64,000 bases of DNA, taken from contig JAGKWQ010000008.1 of NCBI GenBank assembly GCA_021151825.1, positions 1 to 64,000 on the forward strand, given 5' to 3'. A program made the position numbers and the translations under genes. Below the pieces are notes generated by a model. The model had not been told where the DNA came from and ran no database searches. It saw nothing but the letters and a program-made list of their open reading frames with translations. Positions 34,732 through 43,799 of the stretch are shown here, in pieces; within the stretch, counting starts at the first letter, position 1; every line of letters begins with the position of its first letter. Source of the stretch: Cellvibrionaceae bacterium. Its GTDB lineage: Bacteria; Pseudomonadota; Gammaproteobacteria; Pseudomonadales; Cellvibrionaceae.

Positions 34732-36384
34732 ATGACCCAACGCGACCAAATGGAATATGACGTAGTAGTAGTTGGTGGTGGCCCAGCCGGGCTTTCAGCT
34801 GCCATTCGTTTAAAACAATTAGCCGCCGAACAAGGTAAAGAAATCAGTGTATGCCTGTTGGAAAAAGGGGCAGAGATTGGTGCTCAAATTTTATCCGGAG
34901 CAGTCATTGATCCCATTGCGCTAAACGAATTGATTCCCGATTGGCAACAAAAAAAAGCTCCTGTATCCAATACGGTAACTGAAGATCAATTTTTATGGCT
35001 TACCGAAGCTGGAAATTACAAAATTCCAAACCTATTGCTACCGCCATTAATGAATAATCATGGCAACTATATTATTAGTCTGGGCAAACTATGCCGCTGG
35101 TTAGCATCAGAAGCTGAAACATTAGGTGTAGATTTATTCCCGGGATTTAATGCCAGCGAAATACTTTATGCCGACGATGGTAGTGTAAAAGGCGTGATTA
35201 CTGGCGATATGGGTGTCGCTCGCGATGGCAGCCAAAAAAATACTTTTTCCCCCGGCATTGAATTGCTTGCCAAATACACACTTTTTGCAGAAGGAACGCG
35301 CGGCTCACTAACACGCAGTCTTGAGTCTCGCTTTAATTTACGAGCGAATGCTGAACCGCAGAAATACGGTTTAGGCTTTAAAGAAATTTGGCAAATCGAT
35401 CCAAAACTTCATCAACAAGGCAAGGTGTTACACACACTCGGCTGGCCACTTTCTAACAATACTGGTGGTGGTGGTTTTATTTATCATTTGGAAGACAACA
35501 AAATTGCGCTGGGCTTTGTTGTGCACTTGAATTATCAAAATCCTTATTTGAGCCCATTTGAAGAATTCCAACGATTTAAAACGCATCCAGCCATCAAATC
35601 CTTATTAGAAAATGCCCAACGTCTTGCGTATGGTGCACGAACGATTAATGAAGGAGGAATTCAATCATTACCTGAATTAGTATTTCCAGGTGGTGCACTG
35701 ATCGGTTGTGCAGCTGGCTTCGTGAATGTTCCAAGAATTAAAGGTTCTCACAATGCAATGAAATCAGGCATGTTAGCAGCGGAAACAATCATTGAATCAT
35801 TGGCACAAGAAGAAATCCAAACATTATTAACTCAATATCCGGAAAGGCTTAAACAATCCTGGATTTGGAAAGACCTTAATACCGTAAGAAATGTTAAACC
35901 AGCTCTCTCCGCATGGGGCAATATCGCAGGTATGGCTTATGCCGGTATCGACATGTGGCTGCATTCACTGGGTATTAATGTGCCGTGGACACTTAAACAT
36001 AAAAAAGCAGATCATGAGACCTTAATTCCCTTAAATCAGGCAGAGCCAATTAACTATCCTGCACCGGATAGAAAGATTACCTTTGACCGTTTGTCTTCCA
36101 TTTATTTATCCAAAATACAACATGAAGAAAATCAACCGGTACATCTTCGCTTAACAAATGAAGAAACACCGATCACATATAATCTAGCAATTTACGGTGC
36201 GCCAGAACAACGTTACTGCCCGGCAGGTGTGTATGAAATTATTAATAAAGATAACAAAAACAGCCTGCAAATAAATGCAGCCAACTGTATTCATTGCAAA
36301 GCCTGTGATATTAAAGATCCAACCCAGAATATCACCTGGGTTCCACCTGAAGGTGGTAGTGGCCCCTATTACGAGGCCATGTAA
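34732..36384 (+). CDS. Electron transfer flavoprotein-ubiquinone oxidoreductase
   Basis: 550 residues; passes electrons from reduced ETF to ubiquinone at the membrane. The N-terminal FAD fold has VVVGGGPAGLSAAIRL. A middle amphipathic membrane-contact and quinone region contains GGGFIYHLEDNKIALGFVVHL and GCAAGFVNVPRIKGSHNAM. The C-terminal 4Fe-4S domain has CPAGVYEI and NCIHCKACDIKDPTQNI, with four Cys. Length is normal. It starts 68 bases after the LysR gene and converges with msrA, leaving only 10 bases between stops and no visible terminator. Confidence 0.97.
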   Translation: MTQRDQMEYDVVVVGGGPAGLSAAIRLKQLAAEQGKEISVCLLEKGAEIGAQILSGAVIDPIALNELIPDWQQKKAPVSNTVTEDQFLWLTEAGNYKIPNLLLPPLMNNHGNYIISLGKLCRWLASEAETLGVDLFPGFNASEILYADDGSVKGVITGDMGVARDGSQKNTFSPGIELLAKYTLFAEGTRGSLTRSLESRFNLRANAEPQKYGLGFKEIWQIDPKLHQQGKVLHTLGWPLSNNTGGGGFIYHLEDNKIALGFVVHLNYQNPYLSPFEEFQRFKTHPAIKSLLENAQRLAYGARTINEGGIQSLPELVFPGGALIGCAAGFVNVPRIKGSHNAMKSGMLAAETIIESLAQEEIQTLLTQYPERLKQSWIWKDLNTVRNVKPALSAWGNIAGMAYAGIDMWLHSLGINVPWTLKHKKADHETLIPLNQAEPINYPAPDRKITFDRLSSIYLSKIQHEENQPVHLRLTNEETPITYNLAIYGAPEQRYCPAGVYEIINKDNKNSLQINAANCIHCKACDIKDPTQNITWVPPEGGSGPYYEAM

Positions 36385-36394
36385 TTATCGACAA

Positions 36395-37027
36395 TTAAGA
36401 AAGGCAAACACCTGTACCGCCTAATCCACAATACCCACCAGGATTTTTGTGGAGATATTGTTGGTGGTAAGTCTCAGCATAATAAAATTCGCCAGCAGGC
36501 AAAATTTCTGTTGTGATTTCACTGTGATTATTTTCATTGAGCGCCGCTTGATAAGCGGCGCGCGTTTTTTCCGCCAATTCACGTTGCTGCTCATTAAAAA
36601 AATAAATGCCCGATCTATATTGCGTACCGCGATCATTCCCCTGACGCATTCCCTGAGTAGGATTATGAGACTCCCAAAATAATTTTAACAATTGCTCCAG
36701 GGAAATTTGTTGAGGGTTAAATACCACTAAAACCACTTCATTATGACCGGTTAAACCGGTACAAACCTCTTCATAGGTTGGATTAGGTGTATAACCTGCT
36801 GCATAACCCACAGCTGTGGTATAAACGCCGGCTTGCTGCCAAAACTTTCGCTCTGCCCCCCAGAAACAACCAAGCCCAAAAACTATTTGCTCATAGCCTT
36901 CAGGAAAGGGCGGCAAAATAGGAACAGCGTTAACCGCATGTTTATTTTCAATGGGCACGCTTTTACTACGGCCACGCAGAGCTTGCTCCTGCGTCGGCAT
37001 TTGCAATTTAGTTGTCGAAAAAATCAT
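36395..37027 (-). CDS. msrA: Peptide methionine (S)-sulfoxide reductase
   Basis: 210 residues; repairs methionine-S-sulfoxide in proteins using thioredoxin. The catalytic GCFWG motif (Cys near residue 54) and the acid/aromatic pocket residues are present. The C-terminal GYCGLGGTGVCLS provides two recycling Cys, as in the E. coli three-Cys type. The N-terminal 40 residues are an extension before the core, also as in E. coli. A consensus AGGAGG site lies 7 bases before the ATG. Confidence 0.96.
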   Translation of the reverse strand: MIFSTTKLQMPTQEQALRGRSKSVPIENKHAVNAVPILPPFPEGYEQIVFGLGCFWGAERKFWQQAGVYTTAVGYAAGYTPNPTYEEVCTGLTGHNEVVLVVFNPQQISLEQLLKLFWESHNPTQGMRQGNDRGTQYRSGIYFFNEQQRELAEKTRAAYQAALNENNHSEITTEILPAGEFYYAETYHQQYLHKNPGGYCGLGGTGVCLS

Positions 37028-37091
37028 CGTGAATCCTCCTATAAACCCGGCACACTAGATTATGAATACATTTAATTTTGTACAAATAAAA

Positions 37092-37111
37092 ACGGTGCCG
37101 TCAGGCACCGT
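37092..37111 (-). terminator. Terminator of the fimL-nudC-sohB operon
   Basis: ACGGTGCC (37092-37099) pairs with GGCACCGT (37104-37111) and is followed on the minus strand by TTTTATTTG. It lies directly after the sohB stop codon. Confidence 0.9.
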
Positions 37112-37115
37112 GCTC

Positions 37116-38195
37116 TTAAAACCAGCGACTAATATTGAGCCGCTCCCACCAGGTCATTAACAATCGATCAGCAGCACCCTGAGCGGCAATACCCAATTTT
37201 TCCGGTAGTGACTTTTTGAAAGCAAATTCAACTTCATAAATATCGGCATTTTCTACCTGATTAAACAAATATTCGTCACTGGTTTGCAACTCATCAATTA
37301 AATTCACCGCTTTAGCGCGCAAGCCAAACCAGACTTCGCCCGTCGCCACTTTTTCAACATCTACTTGAGGGCGGTGTTCACTGACAAACTCTTTAAAGAG
37401 TACATGGGTATCTTCCAGCTCTTCTACAAATTTGGTGCGACCTTTATCGGTGTTTTCACCAAACATAGTCACTGTGCGCTTGTATTCACCCGCCGTAAAC
37501 ATTTCATAATCGATGTCATTTTTCTTGAGCAGTTTATGAAAGTTAGGTAATTGCGCCACCACACCTATCGAACCAAGAATAGCAAAAGGTGCAGCAACAA
37601 TTTTATTTGCTACACACGCCATCATATAACCACCACTGGCGGCAACTTTGTCTACGCATACCGTCAATGGGATGTTCTTGGCGGTAATGCGCGCAAGCTG
37701 GCTGGATGCGAGCCCATAGCTATGAACCATACCACCGCCGCTCTCGACTTTAACGACGACCTCATCGGTAGGCTTAGCCAGAGTCAATACGGTAGTGATT
37801 TCCTCGCGCAGATTATCCACATCAGAAGCTTTAATATCCCCGTGAAAATCCAGCACAAATACACGTTTGCGCTCTGCTTCCACCGCTTCACCAGCTTCGC
37901 CTTTATCTTTGCCAGCGTCTTTTGCTGCCTTTTTCTTTTGCGCTTTTTCTTCTTTCAAACGTTTTTTTTCTGATTTTTCAAATTCTTTATAAGCGTCATC
38001 ATCAAGCATGGCATCGCGCAAAGAATCGCGCAGATGCTCAAATTTTTCGTTGAGTTTAGTAACCTCTATCTGCCCTTTATCTGACTTTTTATTGCGTCCA
38101 CCAGCAGAAAAAATAATACTGACAATAACAAAAATAGCAGCCAAAAAAGTCAGCGTCTTAGCGAGAAACAAGCCGTAATCAGTTAAAAATTCCAA
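37116..38195 (-). CDS. sohB: SohB inner-membrane serine protease (S49)
   Basis: 359 residues. One N-terminal membrane helix (TLTFLAAIFVIVSIIF) is followed by a Lys/Ala/Glu-rich coiled linker (residues 70-110) and the S49 signal peptide peptidase domain. The nucleophile Ser is in DKVAASGGYMMAC, and the general-base Lys in GEYKRTVTMFGE. The start codon is TTG 38195, with GGAG 8 bases upstream; no better ATG exists near. It is the last gene of the operon running from fimL, and overproduction of the E. coli homologue suppresses loss of DegP. Confidence 0.94.
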   Translation of the reverse strand: MEFLTDYGLFLAKTLTFLAAIFVIVSIIFSAGGRNKKSDKGQIEVTKLNEKFEHLRDSLRDAMLDDDAYKEFEKSEKKRLKEEKAQKKKAAKDAGKDKGEAGEAVEAERKRVFVLDFHGDIKASDVDNLREEITTVLTLAKPTDEVVVKVESGGGMVHSYGLASSQLARITAKNIPLTVCVDKVAASGGYMMACVANKIVAAPFAILGSIGVVAQLPNFHKLLKKNDIDYEMFTAGEYKRTVTMFGENTDKGRTKFVEELEDTHVLFKEFVSEHRPQVDVEKVATGEVWFGLRAKAVNLIDELQTSDEYLFNQVENADIYEVEFAFKKSLPEKLGIAAQGAADRLLMTWWERLNISRWF

Positions 38196-38229
38196 TGGGA
38201 TAACTCCATACCACGTCTAATGATCAATA

Positions 38230-38883
38230 CTATTCAAATTCGGCTACAGCATCACGCGCTGCACCATTCATAGGCCGGGCAACCAAGCCGGTGTTGGAAA
38301 GGGTTATTTCAAAAAGTGCACCATCCTTCATCGGCAAATAAGTGGCTGAACCATAAACCGCATCAACTACCGGAATCCAATCAGGATAAGCATTCAGGAT
38401 CTTCCACACGTCAACACCATACAAACTATTATGAACTGTATATACAGTGCGTTTGGCTGATATTTCTTTTTCGATGTCGTAATAACGGCCACTCAAACGT
38501 TCGAGACGATAAGCCGGTTTGATTCCCAACGTCGCCAGATAGCCATCCCATTTCACTATGCGTGCATCCAATTGCCATTGGTCACCACGCAATTCAACAC
38601 GCTGTTCATTGCCTTCTTTATCAGCTAATACTGCAAAAAAATGCTGATCTTCTATACGATCAAAATTAATCGTTGCCACTACTTGCTCTTGCAGCACCTG
38701 CTTGTAGCTGTACACATCAAATGCGGTGAGCGCAATGAATACGGCAATTGCGAACAATCCAAGCCCAAAAAGACCACGGCAAAAACCAACAAACCAGGAG
38801 TTTTGCCATAAAAGCCGTGCAGCTCTATAGGCGATATAAAACGCAAGTAAGCTGATAAACAGCGCAATCAGGGTAAAAATCAT
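38230..38883 (-). CDS. Conserved membrane protein of unknown function
   Basis: 217 residues with two N-terminal hydrophobic segments (TLIALFISLLAFYIAY and GLFGLGLFAIAVFIALTAF) followed by a periplasmic beta-rich domain (VVATINFDRIEDQHFFAVL, WDGYLATLGIKPAYRLERL). Homologues next to nudC in Pseudomonas are sometimes labelled efflux pump proteins, but nothing here looks like a transporter. It lies 27 bases after nudC and 34 before sohB in one operon. Confidence 0.8.
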   Translation of the reverse strand: MIFTLIALFISLLAFYIAYRAARLLWQNSWFVGFCRGLFGLGLFAIAVFIALTAFDVYSYKQVLQEQVVATINFDRIEDQHFFAVLADKEGNEQRVELRGDQWQLDARIVKWDGYLATLGIKPAYRLERLSGRYYDIEKEISAKRTVYTVHNSLYGVDVWKILNAYPDWIPVVDAVYGSATYLPMKDGALFEITLSNTGLVARPMNGAARDAVAEFE

Positions 38884-38910
38884 AAATCAGCTACCTGTTT
38901 GAGCGAATTG

Positions 38911-39786
38911 TTATTGTTTGTGATTGATGGCTATGCGTTGCCCGACATAGTGAGCAATCAATTGCCCCGCTACAGTAGCGGTTGCTGGCACCTGAGGCAA
39001 CTCATCATAACGGAACCATTTCGCATCGATAATTTCTGTGGGATCGATTGAAATATCACCCGCCTCATATTCTGCAAAAAAGCCCAGCATCAACTGCCCG
39101 GGGAACGGCCACGGTTGACTACAGAAGTACTCCAGCTTGCGAACCCTTACCCCCACCTCTTCCATTACCTCTCTCCGGATACACTCTTCAACGCTTTCTC
39201 CCGCCTCCACAAAACCGGCAAGTGTGGTGTACATAACACGAGAGGCACGATGATGGTGCGCTAATAATACTTCATCTCCCCGGGTAACCAGCACAATCAT
39301 ACAGGGGGAGATTCGCGGGTAAAAGCGCAGGGAGCAACGCTGGCACACGCGCGCAAAATCCAATGAATCCTGTGTAGTAAGCTGACTGCAACGACCACAA
39401 AAACGGTGGTCGTAAAACCAGCGTGCGATCTGTAGCGCTCGCCCGGCAAGTTGAAATGCTTCAGGCGACAACAATTCCAATTGAGATCGCAACCCCAGCC
39501 ATTGATAAGGTTCCGGCAACCGCTCTGCATTTATTCGTAACGTGCGAATCCATAAATCATCGTCATCAAGCTTGCCAAGATATTGCTCAGTGCCAACGGT
39601 TAACGGCAACTTATTTGCTTGATCATTATCCAGCACCATAAGCACGCCATATGCATCACAAAGCAATTGATCACAAGAATAGTTTTCAGTTACCGCTAAA
39701 ACAATAAAACGCCGGTTGCTTGAAGCAACCGGCGTTACAGCGGAGGCATGAAACTCAAATGAAGCGAGATCAAAACGAAACGACAT
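38911..39786 (-). CDS. nudC: NudC NADH pyrophosphatase / NAD-cap decapping hydrolase
   Basis: 291 residues; hydrolyses NADH and removes NAD caps from RNA 5' ends. It has a zinc ribbon with CGRC and CQRC pairs, the Nudix box GFVEAGESVEECIRREVMEEVG, and the family tag SQPWPFPGQ with the SQPWPFPxS form slightly changed (Q in place of S). It starts 2 bases after the fimL stop, a sign of translational coupling. Confidence 0.94.
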   Translation of the reverse strand: MSFRFDLASFEFHASAVTPVASSNRRFIVLAVTENYSCDQLLCDAYGVLMVLDNDQANKLPLTVGTEQYLGKLDDDDLWIRTLRINAERLPEPYQWLGLRSQLELLSPEAFQLAGRALQIARWFYDHRFCGRCSQLTTQDSLDFARVCQRCSLRFYPRISPCMIVLVTRGDEVLLAHHHRASRVMYTTLAGFVEAGESVEECIRREVMEEVGVRVRKLEYFCSQPWPFPGQLMLGFFAEYEAGDISIDPTEIIDAKWFRYDELPQVPATATVAGQLIAHYVGQRIAINHKQ

Positions 39787-39788
39787 AA

Positions 39789-41495
39789 CTAAACGTTGTA
39801 ACCCAATGCCTGCAAACTTTCTTCTGCAATTTGCAGCACACCAGTGTCTGCATTTTTATCCAGCTTGATTGCATCAAGATAATATTCAAGACTAATCACT
39901 GCGTCGGCAAAAGTTTCTAACAAATGCTGCACTGCAGGATGCTGATCGTTAGCGAGCAGATCTTCATCCACAAAACGCATACAACCGGCGAGCACTTTCG
40001 CCGCACGCGGCAAGCCTAACAGGAACATACCGCCACGAACTGAATCCAGCGTCCCGACAATATTACGGATGTGACCTTTATCGTAATTGGATTCCGCAAA
40101 TGCGCTTAAGGCACGCTTCACCAATAGCAAACCAGCCTCGGCTTCATCGATTACAATTTTTTCTGCTTCAGCGATTTGATTGTTGGCCATCGCAGCATCG
40201 CGTGATAACGCATTAATTTGCGCAACTTTTTCATCGGAAAGATTAGCGTTGCTTAAACCTGCAATAGTACTTTCCACATAAAGTAATGTATCAGCAACGA
40301 CTAATAACTCGTCAGCGGATACCGGGCTGCGATTAGCTTGCCATTCAGTAATTTTTATAATTTCATGTTTCAAACTATTACTGGGAGCAACCAAGCCAAC
40401 GATAGCGAGAATATCGGCTACTTTTTTCAAAGTATCCAATAATTCGGGGGATTCACTCAGCAATTCCGCTCCGCCCTGGGCAGCGCGCTCCAGAATATTT
40501 TTGGTGCTGTGCAGCTCATCCGTTAACACTGCCACCATCGAGCTGATGGTATTAGCACTAGGCCCATTGAGAAACTCCATTTCGCGAGCCAACTCAGCTT
40601 CGGTATAAGCAAGTTTGCCAATACCGTATGCAGACAACACGGTTTGTGCTGCTTCGTTATCTGAATTAGAAAGCGCCAGCAGATATAACAGTTCTTTTTG
40701 CAAGGCAGGATCAACTTCACGCTCCAGAACCGCACTGCCCTCAAACTGGAAACGTTTTATTTCACGCTCAATGGCACTGAGCAGCATCTTGCGTCCTTTG
40801 CCTAACTGCATATTTTTTTCTGCCACTGCCGTTAGCGTCGTGCGTGCCAACCACCAAAAGTTACTTAAGGCCGCTCCAGTAGATGCAGTTTCCAAACGTT
40901 GCAATGCGCGAGTCATCATCCCCAGGGACGCTTTTACCTGAACACCTTTTAATACGTTCAATAACGCGGTTTGATACATATGGCGTAAACGGCGAACTAA
41001 TGTGCTGAGATCCTCAGGCAATGCCTGACGCGAAGGCAAAGCACGCGGATTGGGCTTTATTGCATTCAGCGGATAAAAATAACTTTCGGGCAGCGGAGCG
41101 GCCTTGCGTGCAAGGCGTAATTCATTGATATGCGGGATCAGCAACATCGCCATACTACGTGCGGTTTGCGTGCAGTATTCGAGGTAACGCGGAAGAATAA
41201 AAAAGCTGGCCGTCAGGAGCTCCAGTTTTGCATCGGTTTTTTCGTCTTCACCCAGCGTGATGTCGGTAATATGGGTAGCCAGCTCATCAGCCAGCAAATC
41301 CACTCCTCGCAACTGGATAAGGCTCAAAATACCGCGAATCTGTTTGATACCATCAATACAATTCTGTAATAACTCGCCGTTATTGCGATCCTGCGCAAAC
41401 TGTTCGAGGCGAACTGCGGATTGCTCAATCGTTGCAACCAGCTCGTCTTGAACCATTTTCAATGAAGCGAGATTCAAAGTTTCTGTTGTACTCAC
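39789..41495 (-). CDS. fimL: FimL-like type IV pilus regulator (ChpA N-terminal homologue)
   Basis: 568 residues, helical throughout, resembling the N-terminal Hpt-like region of the chemosensory kinase ChpA: VQDELVATIEQSAVRLEQF, ISLIQLRGVDLLADEL-type repeats, and a second Hpt-like half from about residue 430 (LVKRALSAFAESNYDKGHI). The phosphorylatable His is absent, as in P. aeruginosa FimL, which affects twitching and cAMP through the Chp system. The start is GTG 41495 with AGGA 7 bases upstream. The fimL-nudC pairing and the nearness of dnaQ-rnhA match what I recall for Pseudomonas. No pil or chp genes are in the window. Confidence 0.85.
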   Translation of the reverse strand: MSTTETLNLASLKMVQDELVATIEQSAVRLEQFAQDRNNGELLQNCIDGIKQIRGILSLIQLRGVDLLADELATHITDITLGEDEKTDAKLELLTASFFILPRYLEYCTQTARSMAMLLIPHINELRLARKAAPLPESYFYPLNAIKPNPRALPSRQALPEDLSTLVRRLRHMYQTALLNVLKGVQVKASLGMMTRALQRLETASTGAALSNFWWLARTTLTAVAEKNMQLGKGRKMLLSAIEREIKRFQFEGSAVLEREVDPALQKELLYLLALSNSDNEAAQTVLSAYGIGKLAYTEAELAREMEFLNGPSANTISSMVAVLTDELHSTKNILERAAQGGAELLSESPELLDTLKKVADILAIVGLVAPSNSLKHEIIKITEWQANRSPVSADELLVVADTLLYVESTIAGLSNANLSDEKVAQINALSRDAAMANNQIAEAEKIVIDEAEAGLLLVKRALSAFAESNYDKGHIRNIVGTLDSVRGGMFLLGLPRAAKVLAGCMRFVDEDLLANDQHPAVQHLLETFADAVISLEYYLDAIKLDKNADTGVLQIAEESLQALGYNV

Positions 41496-41663
41496 AATTA
41501 CATCCTGGCGTTTGTCTTATGGAAAAAGTTAAAACAACAATTTAGGTACAATGACTCTATACCATGTTTGGCGTTATTTCACCGCAGCACCTTAAATAAG
41601 CACAGCAGAACAGACACATTGCCAAACAAATCTCATTTGTGCATTTTTCGAGTGGAACGGGTT

Positions 41664-42377
41664 TTATTCCCGTAACCATACGCAGTTATCGCCACTGGCT
41701 TTGGCGATAGCAGCAAGCTTTTGTTGATGAACAACCAACTCATCTTCACTCGCAATAATAACCGGCAAGGGTTTACGGCCTGGTGCGATGCGGCGAATCT
41801 CTTCTGTCTGGGCACCGTCATCGTTTTTGGATTGATTCCCCCCCAGCGATAACGCGGTTTGCCCACCGGTCATCAACAGATAAACATCGGCCAAAATCTC
41901 GGCGTCGAGAAGTGCTCCGTGAAGCTCACGTTGCGAGTTGTCTACCCCGTAGCGCTTACAAAGTGCATCCAGATTATTCTTTTGGCCGGGATGTTTGGCG
42001 CGCGCCATCAACAAAGTATCAATAATATGGCAACGATCAGTAATACTGCCGAAGCCAGGGCGCAACATGTTTAATTCATAATTAATGAAGCCAATATCGA
42101 ACGCGGCGTTATGGATGATCAGCTCGGCATCGCCCACAAACTGCAAAAACTCATCGGCAATACGCGCAAACACCGGCTTATCCGCCAACATAGCATTGCT
42201 GATGCCGTGAACAGCCTGTGCGCCAGCGTCTATCTCACGCTCAGGTTTGATGTACTGGTGATAATGGCGCCCGGTCAAGCGGCGATTCACCAGCTCAACA
42301 CAGCCAATTTCAATAATCCTGTGACCTTGCGAGGTTTCCAGACCGGTAGTTTCGGTATCCAGAACTATCTGACGCAT
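41664..42377 (-). CDS. dnaQ: DNA polymerase III epsilon subunit (proofreading)
   Basis: 237 residues. 3'-5' exonuclease of the DEDDh type: Asp 7 and Glu 9 in VLDTETTG, Asp 94 in HNAAFDIGF, and His 153 with Asp 158 in LHGALLDAE. The clamp-binding peptide QTALSL follows at residues 173-178, and the C-terminal tail that binds the alpha subunit comes after it. It starts 22 bases after the rnhA stop on the same strand, unlike E. coli, where dnaQ and rnhA are divergent. The Pseudomonas-type arrangement is the one seen here. Confidence 0.97.
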   Translation of the reverse strand: MRQIVLDTETTGLETSQGHRIIEIGCVELVNRRLTGRHYHQYIKPEREIDAGAQAVHGISNAMLADKPVFARIADEFLQFVGDAELIIHNAAFDIGFINYELNMLRPGFGSITDRCHIIDTLLMARAKHPGQKNNLDALCKRYGVDNSQRELHGALLDAEILADVYLLMTGGQTALSLGGNQSKNDDGAQTEEIRRIAPGRKPLPVIIASEDELVVHQQKLAAIAKASGDNCVWLRE

Positions 42378-42399
42378 TTACTTAACCTCATTATTTAAA

Positions 42400-42837
42400 T
42401 CAGCGCGGCAACTCTTCAATACCACGATTCGCCAAACCATCTGCGATTTCATTTTCACGATGCCCGCTATGCCCTTTCACCCAGTGCCAGCGAACCTGAT
42501 GGCGCTGGTTTTGTTCATCCAGACGCTGCCACAAATCCGCATTTTTAACCGGCTCTTTGGCCGCGGTGCGCCAACCATTGCGCTTCCAGTTAGCAAGCCA
42601 TTCGGTAATGCCTTTACGCACATATTGGGAGTCGGTGGTAATGGTTACTTCACAGGGTTCGCGCAGCGCACTCAAGCCTTCAATAGCGGCCATCAACTCC
42701 ATACGATTATTAGTCGTATTTGCTTCACCACCATAAAGTGACTTTTCTATTCCACTGTAACGTAAGAGCGCCCCCCAACCACCTGGGCCGGGATTACCTT
42801 TGCAGGCACCATCGGTATAAATTTCGACTTGTTTCAA
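42400..42837 (-). CDS. rnhA: Ribonuclease HI
   Basis: Removes RNA from RNA-DNA hybrids. I place the start at TTG 42837, giving 145 residues that begin at the family's usual first strand (LKQVEIYTDGACKGNPGPGG); the 56-residue extension upstream lies inside the methyltransferase gene. The start overlaps the methyltransferase stop as TTGA. Catalytic residues are Asp in YTDGAC, Glu in NRMELMAAIEG, Asp in TTDSQYV, His/Asp in the late GHSGHRENEIAD. Confidence 0.95.
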   Translation of the reverse strand: MKQVEIYTDGACKGNPGPGGWGALLRYSGIEKSLYGGEANTTNNRMELMAAIEGLSALREPCEVTITTDSQYVRKGITEWLANWKRNGWRTAAKEPVKNADLWQRLDEQNQRHQVRWHWVKGHSGHRENEIADGLANRGIEELPR

Positions 42838-43697
42838 ACTTGTCCATCCACAAACAATAAACTGCGTATCGATGCCCCATTGGTCGGGCCAACGATACGA
42901 GTAACAGCTAAACCGCGTAGCGGGCGATATTTTTGCCACGCCGGTTTTATCGGCGTAAGCGGTATGTGGTCCTTGCGGGCGACAATCATATAGAAGCCAC
43001 CCCAAGGCAAGCGCAGCCTTTTACCCCAGCGCTCGACCCATTGCAAATGTTTAATCGCATTTTCCTGTGGCAGAGGCGGGCGAAAAAAACCTTTGTAAAT
43101 CGCAATTGGTTCCATATCGACCAATGTCAGCCAATCCAGCAAACGACCCAGACGCAAATATTGAAACCGCCAGCGCGGCACAGACGTTATCAAGCGGGCA
43201 AAACGGGCACAAAATCCCCACAGGCTCCAGGGATTAAAACCGATAATAATAAGGTGACCACGGGGAATGAGCACACGTGTTGCTTCGCGTAGTAAATGAT
43301 GGGGGCTTTGGCTGTAATCCAGCGTGTGGTGAAGTACTACTGCATCTATTGATTCAGCAGATAAAGGTAAATGATTGAAGTCCACCACGCCGCTCAGACG
43401 CGGATTCAGTTCAGTGTGCGGATGCAATAAAAAACGATGGGAAATCAAACTCTCGCTACTTAAATCCACACGCCCGCTAATGCCAAGCTGAAGCAGATGA
43501 TAACCAAACACATACTGGAGGCCATCATTAATTGCCTCCTGCTCTTCAGCGAGTAACGATTGCCCAAGCGGCGTATCGAACCATGTTGTCACATCGGCAA
43601 TTGATTCCCGCAATGGCAATACACCAAAGCGTCGTTTCCAGAGCGCAGAAAAACGAATCAATAAGCGGTGCGGTGCTTTTATAATCTTACGATGCAT
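42834..43697 (-). CDS. Class I SAM-dependent methyltransferase
   Basis: 287 residues with a Rossmann methyltransferase fold: a late motif I region (LSGVVDFNHLPLSAESIDAVVLHHTLDYS) and the typical post-motif LLREATRVLIPRGHLIIIGFNPWSLWG, as in YafS-type proteins. The motif I glycine loop is not obvious, so SAM binding may deviate. Substrate is unknown. It is coupled to rnhA by the TTGA overlap and divergent from gloB, a conserved neighbourhood in Pseudomonas and enteric bacteria. A GAGG site lies 8 bases before ATG. Confidence 0.85.
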   Translation of the reverse strand: MHRKIIKAPHRLLIRFSALWKRRFGVLPLRESIADVTTWFDTPLGQSLLAEEQEAINDGLQYVFGYHLLQLGISGRVDLSSESLISHRFLLHPHTELNPRLSGVVDFNHLPLSAESIDAVVLHHTLDYSQSPHHLLREATRVLIPRGHLIIIGFNPWSLWGFCARFARLITSVPRWRFQYLRLGRLLDWLTLVDMEPIAIYKGFFRPPLPQENAIKHLQWVERWGKRLRLPWGGFYMIVARKDHIPLTPIKPAWQKYRPLRGLAVTRIVGPTNGASIRSLLFVDGQV

Positions 43698-43799
43698 TAA
43701 TTAGCCTCAGAACCGGGTTATATTCAAGCAATTGAGCGAGCACATATGCCACGTTTGGCGTGGCAAAATAAAACCGGCCATATTCGAAGAGATTATCCA

